Source: CAXQUZ01 sp942491145 (GTDB lineage: Bacteria; Myxococcota_A; UBA796; UBA2385). Taken from it: a stretch of DNA of 64,000 bases. Under the pieces are notes generated by a model, which saw only the letters and a list, made by a program, of their open reading frames with translations, searched no databases and had not been told where the DNA came from. Numbering within the stretch: the stretch's first letter is position 1; each line of letters begins with the position of its first letter. A program made the position numbers and the translations under genes. The stretch lies in the NCBI GenBank assembly GCA_942491145.1, contig CALOBC010000011.1:1-64000 (forward strand), written 5' to 3'. Positions 8,469 through 17,274 of this stretch are shown here, piece after piece.

Positions 8469-10289
8469 CTAACGCGCGTCGTTTCCGCACACCCGGCGCA
8501 CTTCGGAGAACGTGGTCTCGCCCGCCAGCGCCCGACTGATGGCCGCACCCCGCATGGTCACCATCCCGAGCTTGTCGGTGAGCTCCGCAATGGCCTGCTC
8601 GTCGGCCCCTTTGCGCAAGACCCGCCGAAGCTCCTGGCATGGTGCCAGCGACTCATAGACCGCCACCCGCCCGCGAAACCCGGTCTTCAGGCAGGACTCA
8701 CAGCCCGCCCCCACCCGGAACGCAGCGGTGGCCACCTGGGCTTCGGTGATCTCGAACTCGACGATGTCTTCGGGCGCCAATGGCGTGTGCTCCGCGCAGC
8801 TCGGACACACCCGCCGAAGCAACCGCTGGGCCAAGATGAGCTCCACCGAGTTCGCCAACAGGTACGGGTCAATCCCCATGTCAATCAGCCGGGCGAACGT
8901 CTCCACCACGCCGTTGGTGTGCAGAGTCGACAACACCAGGTGGCCGGTCAGCGCCGCCTTGACCGCGATGTCCGACACCTCTTTGTCGCGCATCTCACCC
9001 ACAAACACCACGTCTGGATCCTGCCGCAGAATCGACCGCAATGCAGACGGGAACGTCACTCCACCCCGCACGTTGATCGCCACGTGGTTGATGCCGGGAA
9101 TGGCCGTTTCCACCGGATCTTCAATGGTCACGATGTTGATGTCGGAGTCGTTGATCACGTTGAGCATGGCGTGCAGGCTCGTGGTCTTTCCACTGCCCGT
9201 GGGGCCCGTCACCAACACAAGCCCCTGCGGCAGGCTGATGACCTTGCGCACCGTGTCGAGCTGGCTGCGGCTGAACCCCAGCCGCTGAATGTCCGCCAGG
9301 TTGGCTTCTTTTCGAAGCAGCCGGATCACACACTTCTCGCCATAGACGGTGGGGAGCGTGCTCACCCGCATGTCGCTGGCGACCCCGTCCACCATGGCTC
9401 GGATCTGCCCGTCCTGGGGCTTTCGACGCTCGGAGATGTCCATCTCCGCGAGCACCTTGAAGCGGCTCACCAGCGGCGCATGCATGCTGCTGTCGAGGGT
9501 GAGCACCGTGTACAGAGCGCCGTCGATGCGAAACCGCACCCTCAGAAAGGTCTCGTAGGGCTCCACATGGATGTCGCTGGCCCGGTGCCGCACCGACGCT
9601 TCAATGAGCCGCGACACCACCTTCACCACACCCAGCATCGAGTCGCCCGACGCCGACAGCTCACCGTCCAACGCCTCCAGCTGGGCAAAGTCCTGGCGCG
9701 CAAACCGGGTGTCGAGGAACCGCTTCAGCGTGGCTTCGGTGATCATCTCCACCCGAAGCTGAAGCCCCCCCATCTCCCCCCGCACCTGGGCCCGCAGCGC
9801 AAGGTTGAGGGGGTCGACCATGCCGGCCACGATGGTCGCGCCTTCCCGCCGCAGCGGAATCACCTCATACTGGCGGATCTGCTCTTCCGTCAGCACCCGC
9901 AGCACCTCCGGCGACGGGTCGATGGAGTCCACCTCCCGCACCGTCAGCCCGAGCTGGTGACCCAGCTGCCCTTCGAGGGTCGACTCGTCGAGCATGCCCA
10001 GCGACACCAACACCTGCCCGAGTCGGCCTCCGTGCACCTTCTGGTGGGCCAGCGCCTGGGCGATCTGGTGTTTGTCGACCAGACCTTCGTCCACCAACAT
10101 CTCCCCCAGCCGCCGCCGCTTCTTCGGACGCGAACTCGACGAAAACGCCGTCACCTTCACCCGAGTCCGGGGGGCGAGCGGCTCTAGGACCTCGGGCGGA
10201 AGCGGCTCAAGCGCGCAGGAATCCAGTTCCACCAGCATGCTGTTGTCGGTGTCTTGGAAGCGGTCGGATCGATCGGCCTGGTGATTCAT
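8469..10289 (-). CDS. GspE/PilB-type secretion or pilus-assembly ATPase
   Basis: A 606-residue type II secretion / type IV pilus ATPase. The N-terminal T2SSE_N (MshEN) domain starts near residue 60 (RRLGEMLVDEGLVDKHQIAQ). The ATPase core has SDIHVEPYE, Walker A GPTGSGKTT near 360, an Asp box, Walker B DPDVVFVGEMRD and LSTLHTNGVVETFARL. A CPSC...CESC zinc finger follows near 495-525. It would power pseudopilus or pilus polymerisation at the inner membrane. ATG at 10289 is preceded by GGAGG at 7 nt. No other gsp or pil gene lies in the window, so this is an orphan copy. Which system it serves cannot be told. Confidence 0.9.
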   Translation of the reverse strand: MNHQADRSDRFQDTDNSMLVELDSCALEPLPPEVLEPLAPRTRVKVTAFSSSSRPKKRRRLGEMLVDEGLVDKHQIAQALAHQKVHGGRLGQVLVSLGMLDESTLEGQLGHQLGLTVREVDSIDPSPEVLRVLTEEQIRQYEVIPLRREGATIVAGMVDPLNLALRAQVRGEMGGLQLRVEMITEATLKRFLDTRFARQDFAQLEALDGELSASGDSMLGVVKVVSRLIEASVRHRASDIHVEPYETFLRVRFRIDGALYTVLTLDSSMHAPLVSRFKVLAEMDISERRKPQDGQIRAMVDGVASDMRVSTLPTVYGEKCVIRLLRKEANLADIQRLGFSRSQLDTVRKVISLPQGLVLVTGPTGSGKTTSLHAMLNVINDSDINIVTIEDPVETAIPGINHVAINVRGGVTFPSALRSILRQDPDVVFVGEMRDKEVSDIAVKAALTGHLVLSTLHTNGVVETFARLIDMGIDPYLLANSVELILAQRLLRRVCPSCAEHTPLAPEDIVEFEITEAQVATAAFRVGAGCESCLKTGFRGRVAVYESLAPCQELRRVLRKGADEQAIAELTDKLGMVTMRGAAISRALAGETTFSEVRRVCGNDAR

Positions 10290-10645
10290 GGAACCTCCGT
10301 CGACCCCAATCGCCAAAACGGGTCACTTCTTGACTCCAAAGTTCCTGTTTCCATGTATTCTGTCGGCCAGAGGCGTTCGCGCGATCACCCTCTCTGAGGG
10401 GTTCATGTCCCATCCGGGTGGGGATAGGAAACATCAACCACCCTACGACTCTACCAGTGCGCCCTCGTGACAGTCCATCGTATCGGCATTCATCCCGAAG
10501 ATGCTCGCCATGGCCTTGAGTTCAGCCCTCCCGCCACGCCAGCGACCCCGCAGCGACCTCGAAATTCACCCGGCCGCCGTCGACGGACAGAGCTCTCCCT
10601 GTCCGTCGCGCAGCTCGCTTCAGACCGACCCCGGAGGCTGCCTCG
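10290..10645. other. Non-coding upstream region of the secretion ATPase
   Basis: This stretch holds the presumed promoter region of the minus-strand ATPase gene. Its 10310-10460 part is less GC-rich than the surroundings. I see no convincing gene or sharp promoter consensus in it. Confidence 0.4.
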
Positions 10646-10816
10646 CTACGGCGGGCCCCTTGCCGACCGGGACAGCGACGCGAGCACACGAAGTGTTGCC
10701 GGCGGCATGACCACCGTCCGCAGCTGCATCACGTGCCCGCACTTCGGACACCCAAAGCCGACCACTCCGAAGACCCGCCAAAGCAGGTCACTCCACGCTC
10801 GCCAGCGCGACTTCCG
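10646..10816 (-). pseudogene. Remnant of an IS91-type transposase C terminus
   Basis: Read on the minus strand, this encodes RAWSDLLWRVFGVVGFGCPK, then CGHVMQLRTVVMPPATLRVL and ASLSRSARGPP. The order W-ELL-RVF-x-CPxCG-M-L-RxIL-LGLP...PP is the standard end of IS91-like transposases, including the CPxCG zinc knuckle. The frame continues upstream into unrelated Arg-rich sequence and runs into the neighbouring CotH gene, so only the tail survives. Confidence 0.55.
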
Positions 10817-10974
10817 CTGCGGCCGCTTCGACAGCCGCTTCCCCACCGTCGCCGGTCTCTTCTTCTCCCTCGGCGGCTTCGGACGAACCCGCGACCGAAG
10901 CCGGGATCGAGACGCCAAAACCCCGAAACGGAGTGAAGCGGCCGCTCCCGACGCCGTGGGCGGATCGTTGCCCC

Positions 10975-12258
10975 CTACAGCTGCGCGTCCATCCAACCAG
11001 TGCGCAGCGACAGCCAGTGCTGGAGGTAGGCGATCTCCTCACCGTGGCTCCCGCGGTCCTCCGCTCCGTCGTCGTTGGGCCAGACCACCTCACCGAGGAC
11101 AGGCCACCGTTCGAAGTTGTCGTCCACGGCCGGCCCGATTTCCGCGATCGCCTCGGCGATGCGAGCGGTGATCGCAGCATCCGACCACGCACCCGCTCGG
11201 TGGGCACGCCACCGTTCTCGGCGCAGAGCCAGGAATTCCGGGTTGTCGAGGAGGGCCTCGTACCAGCAGAACCCGTTGGGGTTGTCGGCGGGAAACGAGG
11301 GGTTGTCGTAGTGCCAACCCTCGGGTTCCCAGGCGTCGAAGTAGTCGGCGTTGCCCAGCGAGCCGTTGTAGTCCCAAACCGGCCCCATCCCGAGCACGTC
11401 CGCTTCGGAGAGGGTGAGCCAAGTACTCAAGACATAGGCGTCGACGTTGCGGCCCAGCTCCGCCACGAGCATGTGGTCCACGAAGCTCTCCAGGTCCACC
11501 TGGCGGGTGTCGCCGGAGAGCAGCTGGCCCTCGACCGCGTTGAGCCGCGACAGGATGCCTGTGGTGTCGTCGGGCCACTTCACCTCGACCGTGTCTTCAC
11601 AGGCCGCCGTCTCGATGAAGGCGGGACCGCCCTCGACCCAGTCCCGCCGCAGCAGCGCCGCACCCTCGGCCAGATCGACGCGGTCCGGCCCGCGCTTGAT
11701 CTTCTCCATGAGCACGTAGACGCCCCGGTACTCGCGGTTGACGCTCAGCTCGACGAAGCGGGTGCGGGCCGCGTAGCGTCCGATGTCCCTGCTCAGGGTG
11801 TAGATGAGGTGGTTTCGAATGAGGGTCTTGTCAGAGTATGGGCCCTGGAGGACCCAGTCTTCCTCGGCCGGCATCCCGATCAGGGAGACGTCCTTGTCAC
11901 GGTCGGCGTCGTCCCAGGTCTCGAGGGCGTACGACTTCTTGTCGTAGTCCGAGGACGTGTTTCCCCGAACATGCACCCCAGCGCGGCCCGTGTGTGCGAC
12001 ATCACCGTCGACCACAACCTCCAGGTTGGCCGGCATCCAGTCCCGCTCGTCTGGATCGTCGTCTGGATTGTGGCCGCCATCGACGATGAGGTTCACTTGC
12101 GCGAGTGCGGGAAGCGGTCCGTCGTCGAAGGAGGGGGCTGCGGTGTCGCTATCGCTACCGCCGCCGTCCGACTTGTTGGCCGGCGCAGCGGTACAGCCCA
12201 CCAGCAGGAGGGCGAAGGCGACCCATCTGGATGGAGCGGTGGTGAGGGCGTGCGGCAT
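10975..12258 (-). CDS. CotH-kinase-family lipoprotein
   Basis: A 427-residue lipoprotein (lipobox LLVGC) with an Asp/Ser-rich stretch after the Cys. The CotH domain shows its usual order: GVHVRGNTSSDYDKKSYALE, GMPAEEDWVLQGPYSDKTLI, VYVLMEKIKRGPDRVDL and GPVWDYNGSLGN. CotH kinases phosphorylate Ser residues of secreted or cell-surface proteins; whether this one is active is inference, though the DYN metal-binding segment is present. GGAGG 4 nt before ATG at 12258 fixes the start. It lies between IS remnants and has no functional neighbour. Confidence 0.85.
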   Translation of the reverse strand: MPHALTTAPSRWVAFALLLVGCTAAPANKSDGGGSDSDTAAPSFDDGPLPALAQVNLIVDGGHNPDDDPDERDWMPANLEVVVDGDVAHTGRAGVHVRGNTSSDYDKKSYALETWDDADRDKDVSLIGMPAEEDWVLQGPYSDKTLIRNHLIYTLSRDIGRYAARTRFVELSVNREYRGVYVLMEKIKRGPDRVDLAEGAALLRRDWVEGGPAFIETAACEDTVEVKWPDDTTGILSRLNAVEGQLLSGDTRQVDLESFVDHMLVAELGRNVDAYVLSTWLTLSEADVLGMGPVWDYNGSLGNADYFDAWEPEGWHYDNPSFPADNPNGFCWYEALLDNPEFLALRRERWRAHRAGAWSDAAITARIAEAIAEIGPAVDDNFERWPVLGEVVWPNDDGAEDRGSHGEEIAYLQHWLSLRTGWMDAQL

Positions 12259-12444
12259 GGTTCCTCCAAAGTGGAACCTCTTAACCCGAACTGTGCCTGC
12301 ACCGCCTGGGGAGCGCCGGCGCTCCAACCATAAGGCGCACCGCGTGCCATTGGAACGATTTCGACAACAGCTTGCCCATCTCTGAGCGCACCACCCCCTT
12401 TCCCCCACGGCGTTCGAGGAGGCAGGCAGGCCGCGCTGGTGGGG

Positions 12445-13698
12445 TCACTCGAGGGCGACGCGGCCGGGGGCGTAGTGCCGCCACAGCTCTGCGAGAGACG
12501 GCCTGTCAGGCACCCGAAGTCGCCACCGGCCCTGGCTCTTCAGCAGTCGACCGGGGGTCCGGTAGAAGCTGCGCTGCCGGCGAATGAGGCCCTGCCGCGG
12601 GGCGCTCTTGGCGTCGGGGGCGCGCTCAGCCCGAGCCTCCCGGTCCGCTTGGAAGCGCAGGTCTGCGTTCATCGCGAGCAGACGGAGCATAAACGCCGTC
12701 TCGTTGGCGCGGAAGACCTGTCCCACCAGCTTGCCCATTCCGAGCGCCTGGCGGGCCGTCCGGAACACCCGCTCGCAGTCGGCGCGGCCGTTGTAGAACC
12801 GCCACAGCTCTTCGGGAACCCCGTCCATCGAGGTGACCTTGCCCTGTTTTGACGGACCAATTTGTTTGGCGAATTCGAGGGCTCCGCGTGGCCCGCTCAA
12901 CACATTGATGTTGACTATGTTCTCGAGGTTGGCGGCAGCAGCGCCTGCGACAGCCAAGCGTGACTCCGCCAAGCGTGACTCCGCCAAGCCTGTCCAGCCC
13001 GCCGACTGGCGAACCAGCTCCTGCTCCAGTGTTCCGAAGAAGGACTCCGCGACCGCGTTGTCCCAACAGTTGCCCTCTCTGCTCATGGATGGACGAGCCT
13101 GAAGCGCGGTGAGTGCGGCCTGATAGGCGTGGCTCGAGTACTGCGTTCCTCGGTCCGAGTGGTGACGGAGTCCGGGTGCGGGCTGGCGCAAAGCCACAGC
13201 CTGTTGGAGAGCGTCGAGGCAAAGTTGGGTTTCCATGTGGTCGGCGATTGCCCAGCCCACCTCCCTCATGCTGTGAAGGTCGATGAGCACGGACAAATAG
13301 ACCCAGCCGGCATCGGTGGCCAGGTCGGTGATGTCCGCGACCCAAGCTTGGTTGGGTTGATCAACCGAAGACTCCCGGTTGAGCGCGTTGCTGGCAAACT
13401 TGTCTTCCGTCCCCATAACCGTCGTCGTCACGCGCTTCTTGCGCTTTGGGATGCCCGACAATCTCAGGGCTTTCATGCGCGCCGCAACTCGATTCACGCC
13501 AATCGTCCAACCCTCGTCCACAAGCTCGGCGTGAACCCGAGGGCTGCCATAGGTTCCTCGCGAACGTCGATGAATAGGACGAATGTGTACATCCAGACAC
13601 ACCCGGGCCAACGCGCTTTCTCCGCAAAAACGAACTTGCAGACGCACTCTACAGGCTCTCGCTCGCGAAGAAGGCGGCCGCATTCTCTGGGATTTCAC
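12445..13698 (-). CDS. Chimeric transposase: IS3 orfB (DDE) fused in frame to IS1380-type C terminus
   Basis: Residues about 45-235 of 417 are an IS3 orfB integrase: RRSRGTYGSPRVHAEL, then the catalytic D in WVADITDLAT, the second D in HHSDRGTQYSS, and E in NCWDNAVAESFFGTLEQEL. The usual last 40 residues of orfB are missing. After a 15-bp tandem duplication (AESRLAESRLA) and about 40 residues of unknown origin, residues about 290-417 match the end of IS1380 transposases: ELWRFYNGRADCERVFRTAR, FRANETAFMLRLLAMNADL, LLKSQGRWRLRVP. The N terminus before residue 45 also looks damaged. Transposition activity is unlikely. Confidence 0.75.
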   Translation of the reverse strand: MKSQRMRPPSSRARACRVRLQVRFCGESALARVCLDVHIRPIHRRSRGTYGSPRVHAELVDEGWTIGVNRVAARMKALRLSGIPKRKKRVTTTVMGTEDKFASNALNRESSVDQPNQAWVADITDLATDAGWVYLSVLIDLHSMREVGWAIADHMETQLCLDALQQAVALRQPAPGLRHHSDRGTQYSSHAYQAALTALQARPSMSREGNCWDNAVAESFFGTLEQELVRQSAGWTGLAESRLAESRLAVAGAAAANLENIVNINVLSGPRGALEFAKQIGPSKQGKVTSMDGVPEELWRFYNGRADCERVFRTARQALGMGKLVGQVFRANETAFMLRLLAMNADLRFQADREARAERAPDAKSAPRQGLIRRQRSFYRTPGRLLKSQGRWRLRVPDRPSLAELWRHYAPGRVALE

Positions 13699-13954
13699 GC
13701 TCCATTCGCGGCGTCCGAACCTTCTTGCGCAGCCGCTTCAGCTCATCCCGCTCGGCCTCTCCCATCGCGCCGGGCAGCGAGCGTTCCCGCGCGACTCGCG
13801 CCCAGATCGAGAGCACCTTCGCGGAGATGCCGAGGTCGCGTGCGGCCTGAGCCTGACTGAGGCCCCCCTCGGTGACGAGTCGAACGGCCTCGGCTCTGAA
13901 CTCTGACGTGGTGCGCCGCCGGCGACGGGAATTGGACCCAGATTTTGCTGGCAT
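13649..13954 (-). CDS. IS3-family transposase OrfA (HTH subunit)
   Basis: A 101-residue protein with the Arg-rich start and helix-turn-helix of IS3 OrfA (FRAEAVRLVTEGGLSQAQAA, LGISAKVLSIWAR) and the coiled-coil segment ERDELKRLRKKV...MEREI. It binds the IS ends and normally joins OrfB by -1 frameshifting; orfB overlaps its 3' end by 50 nt in another frame. The canonical ...ILKKAAAFFA end reads EIPENAAAFFA here, so the usual slippery A-run is disturbed. Confidence 0.82.
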   Translation of the reverse strand: MPAKSGSNSRRRRRTTSEFRAEAVRLVTEGGLSQAQAARDLGISAKVLSIWARVARERSLPGAMGEAERDELKRLRKKVRTPRMEREIPENAAAFFASESL

Positions 13955-14007
13955 GATGGACTCCTGCTGTCTCTTAGCAGTTGGTCCGGTGGTTCGGGGG
14001 AGGGTCA

Positions 14008-14386
14008 TCTGCCCGAGGGCGCAGGCACAGCCAGCGGGCTCCGGGCGCAGCAGCGCACGCGACTGTCGGATTCGGCCGACGCGCCCGCCGACACCCCCGC
14101 TGCCGAATCATGAGTATGTGCTCGCGAGCGCCCGATACACGGCTTGCGACGACCTCGTCGTCGGCAGTGCCCCGGCGGTCTACCCCGACGCCTGCGGCTG
14201 AGGCCGAGCAGCCCCGCTTTGGCAGGCCACCGTTGTCACACCCGCCGCGGCACGGCCGGGGTGAGTGTGGTTCCATCTCAGAGAGCAGGCGCCGCACGTT
14301 GGGTCGGCGAGCACGCTCAGGCCGTGTAGCCTCGTCGACTCCGACCGCGGGTCTGGCGGGCCCCCCCACTCCGCTCCGAGGCTGAC
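14008..14386. other. Intergenic region before the molybdoenzyme gene
   Basis: No gene, tRNA or clear promoter consensus is visible. It is GC-rich and probably holds the promoter of the downstream oxidoreductase. There is no strong ribosome-binding site directly before the ATG at 14387. Confidence 0.4.
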
Positions 14387-16735
14387 ATGAACGTTGTCTT
14401 CCGTGCTGCCACCCCAGTGCCCGACGCCGTGAGCAACGCGCCGTCGGCCTGCATGCTGTGCAGCCAGAACTGCGGCCTCCAGCTCACCACCGAGCACAAC
14501 CGCATCACCGGCATCGCGGGCGACCCCGACAACCCCTTCACCCGCGGCTACAAGTGCAACAAGCCCTTCCGGCTGGCCCACTACGTCGACCACAAGCAGC
14601 GGATCGCGCGGCCACAGAAGCGCCAGCCCGACGGATCCATGGTGGACATCTCGTGGGACCTCGCCATCGAGGAGATCGGCGCGCGGCTCCGCGACACCCT
14701 CGGCCAGCACGGGCCCGACTCCCTGGCCTTCCTGGGCATCGGCGGGCAGGGGGTGCAGATGGGGGTGTTCTTCGGGCTCGCGGCCCTGCTCGGGAGCGGG
14801 AGCCGCTGGTGGTTCAACGCGCTGGGCCAGGAGAAGACCCAGCGGGCGCTGGTGGACCAGTGGATGGTCGGGGCGTCCGGTGACGCGATGTCCGTCGCCC
14901 ACCTCGACCAGAGCGCGTACGCCATCATCATGGGGAGCAACCCCCAGATCAGCCAGCGCGGCGTGGAGCCGTCCAAGGAGCTGCGGGCCTTTGCCAAGGA
15001 CCCGAACCGCACCTTGGTCGTCGTGGACCCCCGCGCCACCGAGACGGCGCGGAACGCCGACCTGCACGTCGCCATCCGGCCGGGCACCGACGCGCTCTTC
15101 CTGCTGGGGATGGCGTCGGTCATCGTGGCTGAGGAGCTCCACGACGCTGAGTTCGTCGCGTCGCGCACCAACGGACTCGAGGCCATCCGCGGCGTCCTCG
15201 CGCCGGTGAACCTGGACGACGTGGTGGCGCGGACCGGTGTCCCGCGAACCACCGTCCAGCGCATCGCCCGGGACTTCGCGGCCGCATCGAGCGCCGCCAT
15301 TGAGATGGATCTGGGCCTGGAGCAGAGCCGGTTCAACACGCTCACGGCCTGGCTCGTCCGGCTCATCGCGGCGCTGACCGGAAACCTCGGGCGCCCGGGC
15401 GGCACCATCTGGGTCACCGTCTGCTCCCCCCGCATCCCGGGGGCGCTGGTGCCGAGCAAGCCGTCCAAGGTGGCGGGCATTCCAGGCATCACGCTCATGG
15501 CGCCGGTGCCGATGTACTCCCCCAACCTGTTCGCCGAGGAGGTCCTGCGCGACGCGCCGGACCGGATCCGTGCGGCCATCATCGACGGCACCAACCCCGC
15601 GCTGTCCTACGCCGACACGCCCCGCACAGTGGAGGCGCTGGAGCGGCTCGACCTGAGCGTGGTGATCGAGCCGACCACGACCGAGACCACCCGGCTCGCT
15701 GACTACGTCCTGCCCACGCCGGTCGCGTACGAGAAGTGGGAGGTGTCGCTGTTTCCCAAGCCCTTCCCGATGCTGGGGTTGCAGCTGCGCCCGCCCGTCC
15801 TTCAGTCCCCAGACGGCCCGCTGCCGGAGCCGGAGATCTACCACCGCATCGCTCGGGCGGCGGGCATCGTGCCGGAGGCGCCGCGGCTGCTGAAGTGGCT
15901 GGCACGACGGGCGCTGCGTCCGGGCTGGAGCCTCCTGTACTGCGCGGCACTTGGGGCACTCGCTGCGGTCACCACCCTGTCGCCCCGGCGAACCGTCGCC
16001 CGCGCGGTCTTCTGGTCGTACGAGACGCTTGGGCCCACCCTGCCTTCCCCCCAGCTCTCCAAGATCTGGCTGATGTGCCAGGGCATGGCATGGACCCGTC
16101 GCGCCGCTGTAAACCGGGCGCGGCCGGAGCTTGCCGGCATCCTCGACCCGTCGGCGGTGGGCAACCGCCTCTTCGCGCTCACCCTCGAGCACCCTGAGGG
16201 CGTCATCCTCGGTCTCGGCGACGAGCAGCGCAACCTCGAGGAGAACCTCAAGCACGCCAGCGGTCGGGTGGAGCTGGCCCCTGAGCCCATGCTGGCCGAG
16301 GTCGCGCGGGCCCTATCCTCGCCGATCGAGCCGGACCCGGACTTCCCGTTCGTGCTCAACGGCGGGATGCGCACCCACTGGACCGCCAACAGCAATTTTC
16401 GCGACCCGGCGTGGCGAAAGGGCAAGGGGCCCCACTGCGCGGTCCGGATGAACCCCGACGACGCGGACCGGCTTGGCGTGGCCAAGGGCGACCGCGTGCG
16501 GGTGCGCTCGCGCTCAGGTGGGGTGGAGCTCCCCGTGCTGCTCGACAAGCAGGTGCGGGCGGGTCATCTCCACATCCCCAACGGATTCGGCACCCGCTAC
16601 CCCGACCCCGAGACCGGGGAGCTGGTCCAGACCGGGGTGGGCATCAACCAGCTCACTGACGCCCAGGATCGGGACCCGTTCACCGGGTGTCCACACCACA
16701 AGTTCGTGCGATGCCAGGTGGAGCAGTTGACCTGA
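14387..16735 (+). CDS. Molybdopterin-dependent oxidoreductase (DMSO-reductase superfamily)
   Basis: A 782-residue catalytic subunit. The N terminus binds a 4Fe-4S cluster: CMLCSQNCGL (C-x2-C-x3-C) with the fourth Cys in RGYKCNKPFR. Then come the molybdopterin domains (SWDLAIEEIGARL, IIMGSNPQIS, VVVDPRATETA, RPGTDALFLLGM) and the C-terminal molydopterin-dinucleotide-binding barrel (VRMNPDDADRLGVAKGDRVR, HIPNGFG). No signal or Tat motif precedes the cluster, so it is likely cytoplasmic. A Cys or Sec molybdenum ligand is not obvious in the region of residues 140-165, so the substrate stays open. No partner subunit gene is adjacent; a two-component system follows after 540 bp. Confidence 0.85.
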   Translation: MNVVFRAATPVPDAVSNAPSACMLCSQNCGLQLTTEHNRITGIAGDPDNPFTRGYKCNKPFRLAHYVDHKQRIARPQKRQPDGSMVDISWDLAIEEIGARLRDTLGQHGPDSLAFLGIGGQGVQMGVFFGLAALLGSGSRWWFNALGQEKTQRALVDQWMVGASGDAMSVAHLDQSAYAIIMGSNPQISQRGVEPSKELRAFAKDPNRTLVVVDPRATETARNADLHVAIRPGTDALFLLGMASVIVAEELHDAEFVASRTNGLEAIRGVLAPVNLDDVVARTGVPRTTVQRIARDFAAASSAAIEMDLGLEQSRFNTLTAWLVRLIAALTGNLGRPGGTIWVTVCSPRIPGALVPSKPSKVAGIPGITLMAPVPMYSPNLFAEEVLRDAPDRIRAAIIDGTNPALSYADTPRTVEALERLDLSVVIEPTTTETTRLADYVLPTPVAYEKWEVSLFPKPFPMLGLQLRPPVLQSPDGPLPEPEIYHRIARAAGIVPEAPRLLKWLARRALRPGWSLLYCAALGALAAVTTLSPRRTVARAVFWSYETLGPTLPSPQLSKIWLMCQGMAWTRRAAVNRARPELAGILDPSAVGNRLFALTLEHPEGVILGLGDEQRNLEENLKHASGRVELAPEPMLAEVARALSSPIEPDPDFPFVLNGGMRTHWTANSNFRDPAWRKGKGPHCAVRMNPDDADRLGVAKGDRVRVRSRSGGVELPVLLDKQVRAGHLHIPNGFGTRYPDPETGELVQTGVGINQLTDAQDRDPFTGCPHHKFVRCQVEQLT

Positions 16736-17274
16736 CGGCGCTGCGCGACCCCCCCACTCCCGCGAGGGACCCGGCCCGCGAGCCAGCTCCGTCCGGTTCA
16801 ACGCGGAGCGGTGTGCCCGCCGCCACGAGGACCGAGGTGGGCGACACGCGCCGGTCTGGTCGCGCCGACTGGACTGTGCGCTGTTGGGCTCGACGTGGAC
16901 TGCCGCCGACATCGTCGTGGGGCCGCGCGAACAGGCAGCGTCCGCCCACAGCGTAGCGAGGAGACGTCCAGAGTGGTGATCAACAGGCCAGTGTCCGTTG
17001 CGTAGGGTGGCCCTGTGGCGTGACCGAAGGACCGGCTCCTGCCCCTGACGTCCGCCCGTGTCGGCCGAAGTGTCGGCGATGCGCTACACCGTTGGCGACA
17101 AGGCCGCGGTGAGTCGGTCTCTATCGTGCATGCAGTGGCCCCCAATGGGGCTCTTCCGCCGCAGCCGGGGCAGCCCCGAGCCTGCGCTCACTCGTCGGTC
17201 GACGTTTCGCAGGGGGTGTGGAGTGGTCGCACCGTGACGCCGAACGAGGCGCGTTCGAGTGGCGGAGTCTGGCA
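16736..17274. other. Intergenic region upstream of the two-component system
   Basis: A 539-bp stretch with no frame that resembles a protein and no RNA gene that I recognise. It likely contains the promoter of the kinase-regulator operon. No -10/-35 pair is convincing. Confidence 0.4.

Larger units (their letters stand above)
12445..14007 (-). mobile_element. IS3-family element with its end replaced by an IS1380-type transposase tail
   Basis: It carries IS3-type orfA and orfB on the minus strand. The orfA-proximal border is probably at 14007, where the minus strand reads tgaccctcccccgaac, a start typical of IS3 elements. The other IS3 border is missing: within orfB the coding sequence passes into the C-terminal part of an IS1380-type transposase. 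The whole is a nested or recombined, probably dead, composite. Confidence 0.7.

Noticed and set aside
10467..11171. A 234-codon plus-strand gene after the secretion ATPase
   Set aside because: The translation is Pro/Arg/Ser-rich and lacks a domain; the minus strand holds an IS91-type tail and the CotH end in the same place.
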